From Nostoc sp. UHCC 0302 (GTDB lineage: Bacteria; Cyanobacteriota; Cyanobacteriia; Cyanobacteriales; Nostocaceae), in contig NZ_CP151099.1 of NCBI RefSeq assembly GCF_038096175.1, positions 6,674,001 to 6,738,000 on the forward strand: 64,000 nt of DNA, written 5' to 3'. Position 1 is the stretch's first letter, and every line of letters starts with the position of its first letter. A program made the position numbers and the translations under genes. Below the pieces are notes generated by a model. That model searched no databases, had not been told where the DNA came from, and saw only the letters and a program-made list of their open reading frames with translations. Positions 51,604 through 60,737 of this stretch are shown piece after piece.

Positions 51604-51999
51604 ATGACTCGTAAAGTAATTCGTACTGATCAAGCACCGGCTCCAGTTGGCCCTTATAATCAAGCGATCGCAGCTTCTGGTCAATTTGTATTTATAGCTG
51701 GACAAATTGCCATTGACCCCCGACTCGGTGATGTCGTCTACACTGATGATGTCAAAAAGCAAGCTGAGCAGGTATTAGCTAATCTTGAAGCCATCCTCAC
51801 AGCCGCTGGTGCAACTTTCCAAGATGTAGTGAAAACCACCGTATTTCTGGCTAATATGAATGATTTTGCAGCAGTAAATGCCGTTTATGCTAAATATTTC
51901 CCGGAAGATACAGCCCCAGCGCGGGCTTGTGTCCAAGTGTCGCGGTTACCAAAAGATGTACTAGTAGAGATTGATGCGATCGCTGTGATTAGCGCTTAG
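51604..51999 (+). CDS. ridA: RidA family reactive-intermediate deaminase
   Basis: The internal ATG 51604 begins the conserved RidA core ([20 protein letters not shown]) and gives 131 residues, normal for the family. [18 protein letters not shown], the catalytic-Arg segment [20 protein letters not shown] and [15 protein letters not shown] are intact. RidA hydrolyses enamine/imine intermediates formed by PLP enzymes. The same frame is open 103 codons further back into the pentapeptide gene, so a fusion could also be made; the internal start is the safer reading. Confidence 0.92.
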   Translation: MTRKVIRTDQAPAPVGPYNQAIAASGQFVFIAGQIAIDPRLGDVVYTDDVKKQAEQVLANLEAILTAAGATFQDVVKTTVFLANMNDFAAVNAVYAKYFPEDTAPARACVQVSRLPKDVLVEIDAIAVISA

Positions 52000-52119
52000 T
52001 GCTAATAGAGTGTGAAACTAAGGGTGTAGGTGGATAAAGCTTCCCCTATACTCTCTAGACCTATTTGGCTAAAAGCTACATTTATGTCAGACTTTAGTGT
52101 TGAAGAATACTTTGCTTAA

Positions 52120-52191
52120 AGCCGATGACGGGATTTGAACCCGTGGCCTGCTGATTACGAATCAGCTGCTCTACCACTGAGCCACATCGGC
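52120..52191 (-). tRNA. trnT: tRNA-Thr (anticodon CGT)
   Basis: This 72-nt cloverleaf has acceptor GCCGATG with CATCGGC, discriminator T, D-arm GGCTCAGTGGTAGAGC, anticodon loop TTCGTAA (CGT) and T-arm CACGGGTTCAAATCCCGTC. No CCA is encoded. It reads ACG threonine codons. Confidence 0.95.
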
Positions 52192-52224
52192 GTACACAAT
52201 CTAATAGTATAGCATGATTCACTC

Positions 52225-52494
52225 ATGGTAAATCCAAATCCCAAAAATCGCCTGAACTCTGAACAATATGCCCGCCTCAAAGCAGAAATGGCAACGCCCT
52301 ATCGCGGCTTGCGGCAATTTTTCTATGTAGCTTTCGGTGCTTCTGGTTTTATTGGCGCATTCATATTTTTCTTTCGAGTACTCGCCGGACGGGATCTTGA
52401 CAGCGCTTTACCTAACTTGGCACTCCAAATAGGAATCGTTGCCTTAATGATATTCCTCTGGCGCTGGGAACAGCGTCGGCAACGACGCCCATAG
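52225..52494 (+). CDS. DUF3493 family membrane protein
   Basis: This 89-residue protein has the DUF3493 core: LNSEQYARLKAEMATPYRGLRQFFYVAFG, one or two hydrophobic segments (GASGFIGAFIFFFRVLAG, ALQIGIVALMIFLWRW) and a basic C-terminus. The family is conserved in cyanobacteria and in plastids, where a relative (LPA3) is needed for photosystem II assembly. A thylakoid assembly role is inferred. Confidence 0.85.
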   Translation: MVNPNPKNRLNSEQYARLKAEMATPYRGLRQFFYVAFGASGFIGAFIFFFRVLAGRDLDSALPNLALQIGIVALMIFLWRWEQRRQRRP

Positions 52495-52681
52495 AGGGAT
52501 CAAAGCTATGACTTCTAAAGGAAGAAACTTTGCTGTTAATTTCTTTGACTGTTTACCTTTAAAGAAACTTCATATTATTCAATTTAATTAAAGTTTTTAC
52601 ATAGTCTTAAAACATCAATAAAGAAAAAATTAAAAAAATATTAGGAAATAAGAAAAAGCAAAAATTTCTGAGAAACTAGAA

Positions 52682-52781
52682 AAAGCTCAAACGGGGTCAG
52701 CTAATATAAAGACCCTGAATATAAACTAAATAAAGTTCAAAAGGGGTCATCTAAATTTAAAGACCTCAAATTTAATAAAAC
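52682..52781 (+). repeat. Two tandem 50-bp units with GGGGTC...GACC hairpins
   Basis: Unit 1 begins AAAGCTCAAACGGGGTCAGC and unit 2 AAAGTTCAAAAGGGGTCATC, exactly 50 bp apart. Each continues with CTAA..TAAAGACC, so each can fold GGGGTC with GACC(C/T). Confidence 0.8.
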
Positions 52782-52794
52782 TCACAATTTTTAG

Positions 52795-52838
52795 AGCGCC
52801 AAACTGACAATTTGTTAGTCTTGGCGCTTCTTATTTTC
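52795..52838 (+). terminator. Strong intrinsic terminator
   Basis: AGCGCCAA pairs with TTGGCGCT, with inner CTGAC pairing GTTAG, followed by TCTTATTTT on the plus strand. The minus-strand side lacks a T run. It is 300 bp from the DUF3493 stop and just after the tandem repeats. Confidence 0.75.
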
Positions 52839-52849
52839 CAACTAGGGTT

Positions 52850-54541
52850 TTACTGAGCTGTTACCAGATAGGATGAGGGAATTGGTTGAGCGCGTCCGGC
52901 GTTGACGAGTGCCTGATAAACAAAGGCAGCAACTTCTGCTCTAGTTGCCTCACGGTTAGGATTAAGTTGTTTAGCTGTGGGATAGTTGATCACTAATTGC
53001 CGTGAAGTTGCAGCAGCAACTGGCGCGATCGCATAATTAGGAATCTGAGCAGCATCGGTGTAAAAGGAAAGGACATTCTGATTGTTTGCAGTTAAGCCCA
53101 AACCATTAGCTAAAGAGACTAACGCCTGTACTCTAGGAATCTGCTGCTGTGGTTTAAAAGTCCCATCAGGGTAACCAGAGACGAATTGACTTTGGTAAGC
53201 AGATTGAATTGCTTTATAAGCCCAGAAATTGCTTTTTACATCCCTAAACTGAATGGCTGCACGTTTGGTTGGTGGCGTTAAAGCTTTGGTGATAATCGTG
53301 GCAAATTGGGCGCGAGTTACCGGGTCGTTGGGTTTAAAAGTGCCATCAGGAAAGCCAGCAATAATGTTTTGAGAAGCTAAAGCTTCGATATAGGCTTTTG
53401 CCCAATAATTTGCTGGCACATCTTTGAAAGCAACAGGCCCTCCTGGAGGTGGAGTCACAGATGCAGCAACAAAATCTACTTGACCAAAAATCTTTTTCTG
53501 GTCGATGTCGTTACCAACAGCAACAATCTGATTTGTTTTGGTGGCGTTATTCACGTCATAACGAGTATTACTGCGAATGAGATTGCCGCCAGGACTTTCG
53601 TTTGTACCAAGGTCGGGTTGAGCATTCACAGTGGCAACAACACCATCCCGCTTGTTGTTCTGAATTACATTTTTACGCAGTACGGGCTTAGCTGACTCTG
53701 AGATATAAAGACCGTCTTGGTTTTGAATAATTTGGTTTTCTGTGATTAAAGGTGTGGAAGTACCACCGATCGCCAGACCAAAACCTGTATCCTGGAATAC
53801 GTTATTCCGGATCTCTCCTTGAGCAGTTCTAGCCACTGAAACCCCGTTGCCTTTGTTTTGCACAAACAGGTTGTTTTCGATTTTGGGATTACCTGTACCC
53901 GTGACAAAAACGCCTTCTCTTACACTGTTAGTAAAAGTACTGTTTTTGATAACGGGATTAGTTGATTCCACCCACACACCTGTACCCCGCGAGTTCGGGT
54001 TAGTAACAGTGACACCTGTGATCGTAGTATTTTGTTCCGCCAGAATTGTAATATCCTGTCTAGCAAAGGTGCGGCTGGTGTAAAAACCTCCGCCTGTAAT
54101 CAAGATGCCCTGACCTTTGGCTGATTCATCACCTTGCAGCGTCACCCCTGGTTTAAGCGCAAGTGGGAAAGTTTCTCCACTTTCTTTGTTATAGTTACCA
54201 GGGGCCAATTGAATGATTGTACCTGCTTGAGCTTGACCGAGGGCAAAGGCGATCGTTTTGTAGGGCGCTGCTGCCGTTGCACCAGCACCAGCAGTATCTG
54301 CGCCAGTGGCTGGGTCAACATAAATAACTGTTGCAGTTGCAGGAGCTTGCGCTGTCAGATGAGGAGCAGATCCTTGGTGAGTAGCCCCAGCATTTACTTC
54401 ACTAGGGAGTAGTATTGAACCACCAGAAACAACTAACAAAGCCGTTAATCCGGCTCCTATGCTTAAAGTAGATTTGAGCTGATTGCCAGAAAGAAAGCGA
54501 AAATTTTTCGCTAAAGAAGTATCAAAACCCCAATGTTTCAT
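52850..54541 (-). CDS. Beta-helix (DUF1565) protein with SLH domains
   Basis: This 563-residue exported protein has a signal-like segment (STLSIGAGLTALLVVSGGSI, then a small-residue cleavage region before ATHQGS). The middle (about 70-360) is a DUF1565/NosD-like right-handed beta-helix (ATVIYVDPATGADTAGAGAT, repeated ITENQI/VIKNS units). The C-terminal 190 residues are three SLH domains (FKDVPANYWAKAYIEALASQ; FRDVKSNFWAYKAIQSAYQS; a third, weaker). It is probably attached to the cell envelope and may bind polysaccharide. Confidence 0.9.
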   Translation of the reverse strand: MKHWGFDTSLAKNFRFLSGNQLKSTLSIGAGLTALLVVSGGSILLPSEVNAGATHQGSAPHLTAQAPATATVIYVDPATGADTAGAGATAAAPYKTIAFALGQAQAGTIIQLAPGNYNKESGETFPLALKPGVTLQGDESAKGQGILITGGGFYTSRTFARQDITILAEQNTTITGVTVTNPNSRGTGVWVESTNPVIKNSTFTNSVREGVFVTGTGNPKIENNLFVQNKGNGVSVARTAQGEIRNNVFQDTGFGLAIGGTSTPLITENQIIQNQDGLYISESAKPVLRKNVIQNNKRDGVVATVNAQPDLGTNESPGGNLIRSNTRYDVNNATKTNQIVAVGNDIDQKKIFGQVDFVAASVTPPPGGPVAFKDVPANYWAKAYIEALASQNIIAGFPDGTFKPNDPVTRAQFATIITKALTPPTKRAAIQFRDVKSNFWAYKAIQSAYQSQFVSGYPDGTFKPQQQIPRVQALVSLANGLGLTANNQNVLSFYTDAAQIPNYAIAPVAAATSRQLVINYPTAKQLNPNREATRAEVAAFVYQALVNAGRAQPIPSSYLVTAQ

Positions 54542-55038
54542 TTTTAACGACTGTGGTGTGCTGAATTGCGTACGTTGTCATGGGTTAAAAGTAACAGCTA
54601 TGTAGCTGTGTAACCCATGCAAAACTATACTTGATGATCAGCACTTCTTCAGCTAAATTCCTTAGATAAATCACAGAACTTATACTGTTGAGTTCAGAAA
54701 ATTTTACGAAGAGGGAGTGGGGCAAGGAACACGAGAGACAAGGGGACAAGGAGAACAAGGGGGAAATTGAGAAAATAGCATTGCTGAATTTAGACATGAA
54801 ATGCAAAAATCGGGTATTCTCAACTCTTACTCTCTGCGTCTTAGCGCCTCTGCGTGAAACAAATTCATATTCTCACTCAGCAACGCCGAGAAAATAATTA
54901 CAATTTTTTGACCCCTGTACAGACGCGTAGACGCTCGAAGAGCGGCTGCTCGTAAGAGTATAATCGCGTCTCTACTCCTGACTTTTGACTCCTTTTATAA
55001 ACTTATAAAAACAGCAAACCTTCTCAAATTTAGGTAAA
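54542..55038. other. Gene-free region with dispersed palindrome
   Basis: About 500 bp between the divergent SLH and DUF1400 genes. It has GGGGACAAGG-type tracts (54715-54775) and the long GACGCGAT palindrome at 54917-54977. No credible gene is present. Confidence 0.55.
54917..54977. repeat. Long variant of the GACGCGAT palindrome, copy 2
   Basis: TGTACAGACGCGTAGACGCT, AAGAGCGGCTGCTCGTAAGA and ATAATCGCGTCTCTAC closely match the copy at 33926-33983 in the same orientation. Confidence 0.8.
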
Positions 55039-55578
55039 ATGCATTATAAATTTTTGTCGCTGCGTCGCTCGGTAGTTTTAATAGTTAGTACCTGTATTTT
55101 ACTCTTAGGCACTCTTCCTGCCTTTGCTGCTGAACGAGTAGTACTAAAATACAGCGTCTTCCGTGAATCACTTTCAGTGGAAGAGTTATCTACGTTTGCC
55201 CAAACAGGCGAAGTTTCGCGTTCGCTACGAGTTAATTTGGCCTTGGCGCGACAAAATCCAAAGGTAGTTCGTCAATATTTGACAGAACCAGTGAAAGTAA
55301 ATCTTCTGCTTTTAGATAAAGTTTTAAATAGCAGTATTGGTAACGTTATTTTAGATGAAATTAGTAAGGTTATTCATACACCATCTCGGAGAGCAGACCG
55401 CCAAGCTTTGCGTGCTGCTTTGATACTCTCTGCTAAACAAGATGAGCGGGTGTCAGTAATTGAAATTATTAAAAATTATCCCACGTCTGAAGTGGAAGTT
55501 GACGGCGATCGCTTGGAGAGTGCATACCGTCAACTCCGCCGCTTGCAATTAGGGCTACAAGATTTACTTAATTTTTAG
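55039..55578 (+). CDS. Secreted DUF1400 protein
   Basis: This 179-residue protein has a signal peptide (RRSVVLIVSTCILLLGTLPAFAAE, cleavage after AFA) and a DUF1400 domain: ERVVLKYSVFRESLSVEELSTFAQTGEVS and TPSRRADRQALRAALILSA. DUF1400 often precedes an alpha/beta hydrolase domain in cyanobacteria; here it stands alone. The function is unknown; location is periplasmic. Its last four bases overlap the convergent small gene. Confidence 0.88.
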   Translation: MHYKFLSLRRSVVLIVSTCILLLGTLPAFAAERVVLKYSVFRESLSVEELSTFAQTGEVSRSLRVNLALARQNPKVVRQYLTEPVKVNLLLLDKVLNSSIGNVILDEISKVIHTPSRRADRQALRAALILSAKQDERVSVIEIIKNYPTSEVEVDGDRLESAYRQLRRLQLGLQDLLNF

Positions 55579-55772
55579 TAAGCTAAAGTTTCTAAAGTCT
55601 CTCGCAAATACCGCTGTACCTGCTGTTCTAAACGAAGCCCCTGTAATTGAGCATCACGTTCTAGCTGCCAGCGTTGAAAGCCGGAACTTGCAGCGATCGC
55701 ATATTTGAGACTATACCAAATTTCAGAATCTGGAGAAAGTTGGCGCTCGCCATAAGCTGGAGTTTGGGCCAT
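55575..55772 (-). CDS. Small conserved cyanobacterial protein (65 aa)
   Basis: This 65-residue ORF opens MAQTPAYGERQLSPDSEIWY and has a helical, Gln/Arg/Leu-rich C-terminal half (RLEQQVQRYLRETLETL). Composition and orientation upstream of a promoter-like gap suggest a real gene. No family name can be given. It overlaps the DUF1400 stop by four bases. Confidence 0.55.
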   Translation of the reverse strand: MAQTPAYGERQLSPDSEIWYSLKYAIAASSGFQRWQLERDAQLQGLRLEQQVQRYLRETLETLAY

Positions 55773-55868
55773 AGTTCCTCATTCCTCAGTTTTAACTTCA
55801 AAAGTTTTATAGCAGTTCTCATTCTCAGCAACTACGAAGCTACTCACATAGGACAGCCTTATAACTGC

Positions 55869-56525
55869 TTAAGACCTGTCAAGGTCTGACTTTGCAGGCT
55901 GCTGTTGCGAATCTGTATTAATTTCTACTAAAGATTGAAACAGCTGGGGCAAAATTTGATTAACCCGCACACCGAGAATTGTGAAATCCTGTTTAATCTT
56001 TTCTAAAGATAATGGTTCTAAGGCAGCAAATTCTGTCTCATTAGTCACCAAAACTCTGACTACGCTCACAGGAATTTGTAAAAATAGATTGCTTGCCAGA
56101 AAGGTTAAACCAGCCAATAGCAGCGCTAGGCTGCGCCATTGAGGCAAAAATTTAGCTACATCAGCGACTAATGGAACCACTGAATGTATCTGCCACAGCA
56201 CACCAAGTAATAATATTGCTGCTATCAATGACAGGACTCGATTTAATTTTGTATTAATTAAACAAAGAATTTTTCGTTGCTGCTCGGTGAGATTTTCTGG
56301 TTTGAGGGCAATTCCTAAAATAGCAAATATGTAAAAAGGTCGGCGTAACTGCATCCCCAGCAGAGGAACAACACCAATAGCGGCGACTAATGACAGTTCT
56401 ATCCACGCTGGCAACAGCGGTTCGCCCACGGACAAAAACAATAAACAAAGTACCAAAAAAATAGGCAGTGTCGCTAAGCCAGCGACGTGAATCCATAAGA
56501 TAGGTTCAGTGCGAAATGAAGCCAT
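55869..56525 (-). CDS. Conserved membrane protein (218 aa)
   Basis: ATG 56525 (MASFRTEPILWIHVAGLATLP) is preferred; upstream to 56690 the frame is low-complexity Pro/Ser/His from C-rich repeat DNA. Four membrane helices are visible (LATLPIFLVLCLLFLSVG, WIELSLVAAIGVVPLLGM, VLSLIAAILLLGVLW, LALLLAGLTFLASNLFLQI), with a soluble C-terminus. I do not recognise a named function. It lies 178 bp downstream of infB on the same strand. Confidence 0.75.
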   Translation of the reverse strand: MASFRTEPILWIHVAGLATLPIFLVLCLLFLSVGEPLLPAWIELSLVAAIGVVPLLGMQLRRPFYIFAILGIALKPENLTEQQRKILCLINTKLNRVLSLIAAILLLGVLWQIHSVVPLVADVAKFLPQWRSLALLLAGLTFLASNLFLQIPVSVVRVLVTNETEFAALEPLSLEKIKQDFTILGVRVNQILPQLFQSLVEINTDSQQQPAKSDLDRS

Positions 56526-56703
56526 AGAGCAGGGGGAGGGGGAGATAGGGAGAACAGGAGAGGGAGCAAGAGGAGAGGGGAATGAATGAAAATGGTGAGG
56601 GAGGAAAGAACAATTGTTGACTAACTTCCGCTTTTTGCCTTTTTCATCACTTTCGTTATCTTCATTGCTCCTACTCTCCCATTCTCCCACTCTCCCTTGG
56701 TGA

Positions 56704-59700
56704 TCATTTCGTCAATGTCAGAGTACGGCGCTTAGTCACCATCTGGTAGGCTTCAATGATGTCACCTTCAACCCAGTCATTGAATTTATCCATACCGACA
56801 CCGCATTCATAGCCGGCGTTGACCTCACGGGCATCCTCTTTCATCCGTTTTAAGGAATCAAGCACACCTTCATAAATCACCTTACCGTTACGTCGCACCC
56901 GCACTTTGCAGTTGCGAACTAGCTTGCCAGACTGAACGTAACAACCAGCCACTGCACCACGACCGACGGGGAAGACGGCGCGTACTTCGGTTTGACCCAA
57001 GGGTTCTTCCACCAACTCTGGTTCGAGAAGACCTTCTAAGGCTCCTTGAATGTCTTCCAAGAGTTTGTAGATAATGTTGTATTCTCGAACATCTACACCA
57101 GCTTCGTCGGCAGCTTGTCTGGCTCCACTGGCAAAGGTGGTGTTGAAACCAATAATTACAGCATTACTAGCGGCTGCTAAGTCGATATCTGTTTCGGTAA
57201 TTTCCCCAGCAGTAGCCAACAACATCCGAATTTGGACTTCGTTTTGGGGGATTTGCTTGAGCGCTCCCACAATGGCTTCTACGGAACCTTGGACATCGCC
57301 CTTCAAGATCAAGTTGAGTTCTTTCAACTCGCCTTCTTGTGCCTGAGCCGACAGGGTTGTGAGGGTAACGCGTCCTTGTAAGAGGCGGGATAGGCGTTGT
57401 TTGTCGGCGCGATCGCTTGCTAGGTTTCGTGCTTCTTTTTCATTCTCGAAGACCTCGAAGTCGTCGCCTGCCGCTGGTACTTCACTTAAGCCCAACACCT
57501 CTACAGCAAAGGATGGAGAGGCAATATCGACTCTTGCGCCTCTGTCGTTCACCATTGCTCGCACCTTACCAAAGGCGGAACCGGCTACTAACATATCTCC
57601 TACACGCAGGGTTCCATTCTGAATCAGCAGGGTAGCGACTGCTCCCTTGGCTTTATCCAAATGGGCTTCAATCACTGTTCCTTTAGCAGTACGATCTGGG
57701 TTCGCATTGAGTTCCCCTACTTCTGCTACAAGCAGAATCATCTCTAGGAGCGTATCTAGGTTTTCGCCTTTGATCGCGCTCACAGGAACCATGATCGTAT
57801 CGCCGCCCCATTCTTCGGGTGTCAGACCAAATTGAGTTAATTCTTGTTTCACCCGGTCTGGCTGTGCTGCTTCTTTGTCAATTTTGTTGATCGCCACAAC
57901 TATTGGCACTTCTGCTGCTTGAGCATGACTAATGGCTTCAATAGTTTGAGGACGGACGCCATCATCAGCAGCCACTACCAATATGGCAATGTCTGTTACC
58001 CTAGCTCCCCTTGCCCGCATTGCTGTAAAGGCTTCGTGACCAGGGGTATCCAAGAAGACAATTTGCTGCATTTTGCCTTCATGTTCCACATCCACATGAT
58101 ATGCACCGATGTGTTGTGTGATACCACCAGCTTCGCCAGCAGCCACTTTGGTTTTGCGAATCGAGTCAAGCAGGGTTGTTTTACCGTGGTCTACGTGACC
58201 CATAATTGTCACAACTGGTGGACGGCGATGGAGATTTTCCAAATCTGCCACATCCAGCATTTCTGTTACTTTCCGGGCTTCTGCTTCTGGTTCAGTGATT
58301 TCGACTTCTATTTCTAGTTCTTTTGCTACTAGATTAATTGTCGGAATATCCAGATTTTGGGTGATACTCACCGCCATCCCTTTGAGGAACAGAATTTTTA
58401 CAATTTCTGTGTCAGCAACGATCAATAAGTCTGCCAGTTCTTGCACAGTCAAAGGGCCTGTGACTCTGACTTTTTCTGGACGTTCACGCTTTGGCTCTGC
58501 TTCTTGGCGACGGTTGTGGTCGCGGTTGGAGCTAGATGATTTTCTAGTTCTGGCAGTTGGGATGGAAGCAACTGCTGTGCCTGCTAGCTGTACAGGTCGA
58601 GCTGCTTTAGGCTTGGCAGGACGAGCAATCGAAAGGCTAACTTGGACAATTGCTGGGGAGTCTAGATCGTCATCATCGAGCAAATCTTCTTCAAACTCGT
58701 CGTCAAGTATTGGCTTGATCCGCTTGCCTTTGGCAGCAGCCTTACCAGCTTTCTCTTTAACTTCGTCAATGATTTCTTCTTCTACCCACTTCTTACCACC
58801 TTTACTAGGACGAGGTGGAGTCGGACGTTTCAAATCAAGGAGATCAGGTGTGACTGGATCATCACCCAAGCCGTCAGCTTTCGCCGCTGCTCCTGACATC
58901 GCTCTAGGTGGAGTAGCGATTGGCATTGCTGCTACAGCTTCACCAGGACGTGCTGGTCTGGGTCTTTGCCCATCTCCTACTGGTGCTGATGGTCTAGTGC
59001 CTCTCAGCTCCGGTTTCACAGGTTGTAAAGTGGGACGAGCTTGCTTTTGCGGCGCTCCTTGTGGAGTTTGGTCAGTTGTCGATCTGGCAACTTTTGGCTT
59101 AGCTTGATCGCGATCGTCTTCGTGCCGTTGGCGTTCGCGTTTGAGGATCGGTTTCTCTCCCTGACTTGCCAGATCAGATACCTCTAATTTTTCTTCTGCC
59201 GCGGGTCTGGACGGTGGCGCCACTAGTTGCGGTTTTTGGGGTTTTTCCGGTTTCGCTCTGGAAGTAACTATTTTTTCTGGTTTTTCCCCTGCTATTTTTT
59301 CCGGTGGCTGATTTGGATTTGGCGCCTCTTCCGGATTTGTTAGAGGAGGTTGTTCTACGGTCTCTGACTGATTCCGGGGGACAGGCTTAACAGGTACCGT
59401 CGGCTTCATGGTTGAGACTGGTGTAGCGAAGGGCCGTGGAGGTGCAGGAGAATTGACTTCAGACGAACCAAGTTGGCTATTAGTAGCAACTGACGCCTCA
59501 GAGGCGTTGGGAGTAGTGTTTCTCAATATTTTGGGTTTACGAATTTCCAAAATTTGCTGTTTGTGGGGTGCAGCTGGTCGCGTGGGTCCACCGTTTTGGG
59601 GTGAATTTGGTTTATGGTTTATTGTACCTAGTTCCTTTTTTTGCGTCACATTTGTAGCTGCGTGTTTTTCGGCAGCTAATCGGATTTGTTCTGCCTCCGA

Positions 59701-59826
59701 TTCTGAAATCGTGCTGCTATGGCTTTTGACCGCAATATTGAGCTGGTCGCAAATTGCTAGTAGCTCTTTGTTATCCAAATTCAATTCCTTTGATAATTCA
59801 TAGATTCTAACTTTGCCGTTGTTCAT
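56704..59826 (-). CDS. infB: Translation initiation factor IF-2
   Basis: This 1040-residue GTPase brings fMet-tRNA to the ribosome. It begins [20 protein letters not shown] (IF2_N), followed by a long Pro/Lys/Ala-rich disordered region (about 70-430), typical of cyanobacterial IF-2. The G domain (about 540-710) has [20 protein letters not shown] and NKID. Beta-barrel domains II and IV and the tRNA-binding domain follow. It is the last clear gene of rimP-nusA-ylxR-infB. Confidence 0.99.
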   Translation of the reverse strand: MNNGKVRIYELSKELNLDNKELLAICDQLNIAVKSHSSTISESEAEQIRLAAEKHAATNVTQKKELGTINHKPNSPQNGGPTRPAAPHKQQILEIRKPKILRNTTPNASEASVATNSQLGSSEVNSPAPPRPFATPVSTMKPTVPVKPVPRNQSETVEQPPLTNPEEAPNPNQPPEKIAGEKPEKIVTSRAKPEKPQKPQLVAPPSRPAAEEKLEVSDLASQGEKPILKRERQRHEDDRDQAKPKVARSTTDQTPQGAPQKQARPTLQPVKPELRGTRPSAPVGDGQRPRPARPGEAVAAMPIATPPRAMSGAAAKADGLGDDPVTPDLLDLKRPTPPRPSKGGKKWVEEEIIDEVKEKAGKAAAKGKRIKPILDDEFEEDLLDDDDLDSPAIVQVSLSIARPAKPKAARPVQLAGTAVASIPTARTRKSSSSNRDHNRRQEAEPKRERPEKVRVTGPLTVQELADLLIVADTEIVKILFLKGMAVSITQNLDIPTINLVAKELEIEVEITEPEAEARKVTEMLDVADLENLHRRPPVVTIMGHVDHGKTTLLDSIRKTKVAAGEAGGITQHIGAYHVDVEHEGKMQQIVFLDTPGHEAFTAMRARGARVTDIAILVVAADDGVRPQTIEAISHAQAAEVPIVVAINKIDKEAAQPDRVKQELTQFGLTPEEWGGDTIMVPVSAIKGENLDTLLEMILLVAEVGELNANPDRTAKGTVIEAHLDKAKGAVATLLIQNGTLRVGDMLVAGSAFGKVRAMVNDRGARVDIASPSFAVEVLGLSEVPAAGDDFEVFENEKEARNLASDRADKQRLSRLLQGRVTLTTLSAQAQEGELKELNLILKGDVQGSVEAIVGALKQIPQNEVQIRMLLATAGEITETDIDLAAASNAVIIGFNTTFASGARQAADEAGVDVREYNIIYKLLEDIQGALEGLLEPELVEEPLGQTEVRAVFPVGRGAVAGCYVQSGKLVRNCKVRVRRNGKVIYEGVLDSLKRMKEDAREVNAGYECGVGMDKFNDWVEGDIIEAYQMVTKRRTLTLTK

Positions 59827-60326
59827 CCACTCTTTCCCCTTTAATTTACAGTTTTAGCGGATGGTTGCCTGGGAGTGCGACATCTCCATCCTTTGATTAC
59901 TGTTTTTTGGTTGCCCTTGATGATTTTGCCGGTGCCTCCAATCAGGAAAGAGAGATGTTTCGGTTTAATGCTGGCATCTCCACCAATGATGATGGTTGAT
60001 GGGTACCCATAAAAATTTTTTAAATAAAAACTTTTTATAGGAACTTTTGACGCCGAACTGCGCCTGAGCGCTACCAGGCTGCCATTTTGTAGTTTCTTGT
60101 TTTGCTGATTCTGAGTCTTCCACAACACAATCAAATGAATCTGTTGGGAGTGTTGCTTCGCCCCTCTTTTGATTGGAGGGCCGCTTACCAACTACACCCA
60201 TTTACTATTTTGGCACTAACCCTAGCGATCGCGAGAGGAGGTGTTGCCAGCTGAACTAGTCGGCTTTCCTCACCATTCCTCTGTTGATTACCGCCACAAA
60301 TAAAGTTGTTCCAACTAAATTTTATT
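59827..60326. other. Gap between ylxR and infB
   Basis: About 500 bp within the operon. A 116-codon ORF (59841-60191, minus) and an overlapping 78-codon ORF lack recognisable domains and have poor composition; they are not called. No tRNA or terminator is seen. Confidence 0.5.
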
Positions 60327-60584
60327 TTAGGTATTGGTTTGGGCTAGGCGTTGCCACAATGTTTGGTACAGTGTTTCTGGCACTGCGCCGTGTAGCGATC
60401 GCCCTAGTCGATTTTTTTTTTGAGCCGCTTGCAGGCAGCCCTGTTGCGGACAAATATAGGCAGAACGCCCCATGCCCTGATCTAATTGTACCTTTCCCGA
60501 CGGAAAGACGCGGACAATCCGCCAAAACTCATCTTTGGAGTTTACTTTGCGGCAACTAATACAGCGCCGATAATTTGGTTTCAT
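60327..60584 (-). CDS. ylxR: YlxR (DUF448) RNA-binding protein
   Basis: This 85-residue protein has the YlxR fold: YRRCISCRKVNSKDEFWRIVR and the signature GMGRSAYICPQQGCL with its conserved Gly-Arg. Members lie between nusA and infB across bacteria and bind nucleic acid, affecting transcription; the exact role varies. The position here is the classic one. It starts 153 bp after nusA. Confidence 0.93.
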   Translation of the reverse strand: MKPNYRRCISCRKVNSKDEFWRIVRVFPSGKVQLDQGMGRSAYICPQQGCLQAAQKKNRLGRSLHGAVPETLYQTLWQRLAQTNT

Positions 60585-60737
60585 CGGTTTTCTGCTACTT
60601 TCAGGTCAGCAGTGTGTTGGTAAAAAAAGCTGGTTATTATCCAATTTTTACTTATACCAAGTCGCCGGGACAAAAGTAATGGCTACTAAAGACTAGGAAT
60701 GCACTCAACAGTAACAGAACTCGACAAGGATAATCAA

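Larger units (their letters stand above)
52495..52849. other. Intergenic region with duplicated hairpin unit and terminator
   Basis: About 355 AT-rich bases between DUF3493 (plus) and the SLH gene (minus). It holds two 50-bp tandem repeats (52682-52781) and a plus-strand terminator (52795-52838), an arrangement that could belong to an unannotated small RNA. Confidence 0.5.

Noticed and set aside
58295-59107. 270-codon plus-strand ORF
   Set aside because: Antisense to infB; Ser/Gly-rich because IF-2 is Pro/Ala/Arg-rich there.
59841-60201. Two overlapping minus-strand ORFs between ylxR and infB
   Set aside because: No domain, poor composition and mutual overlap; left as an intergenic region.
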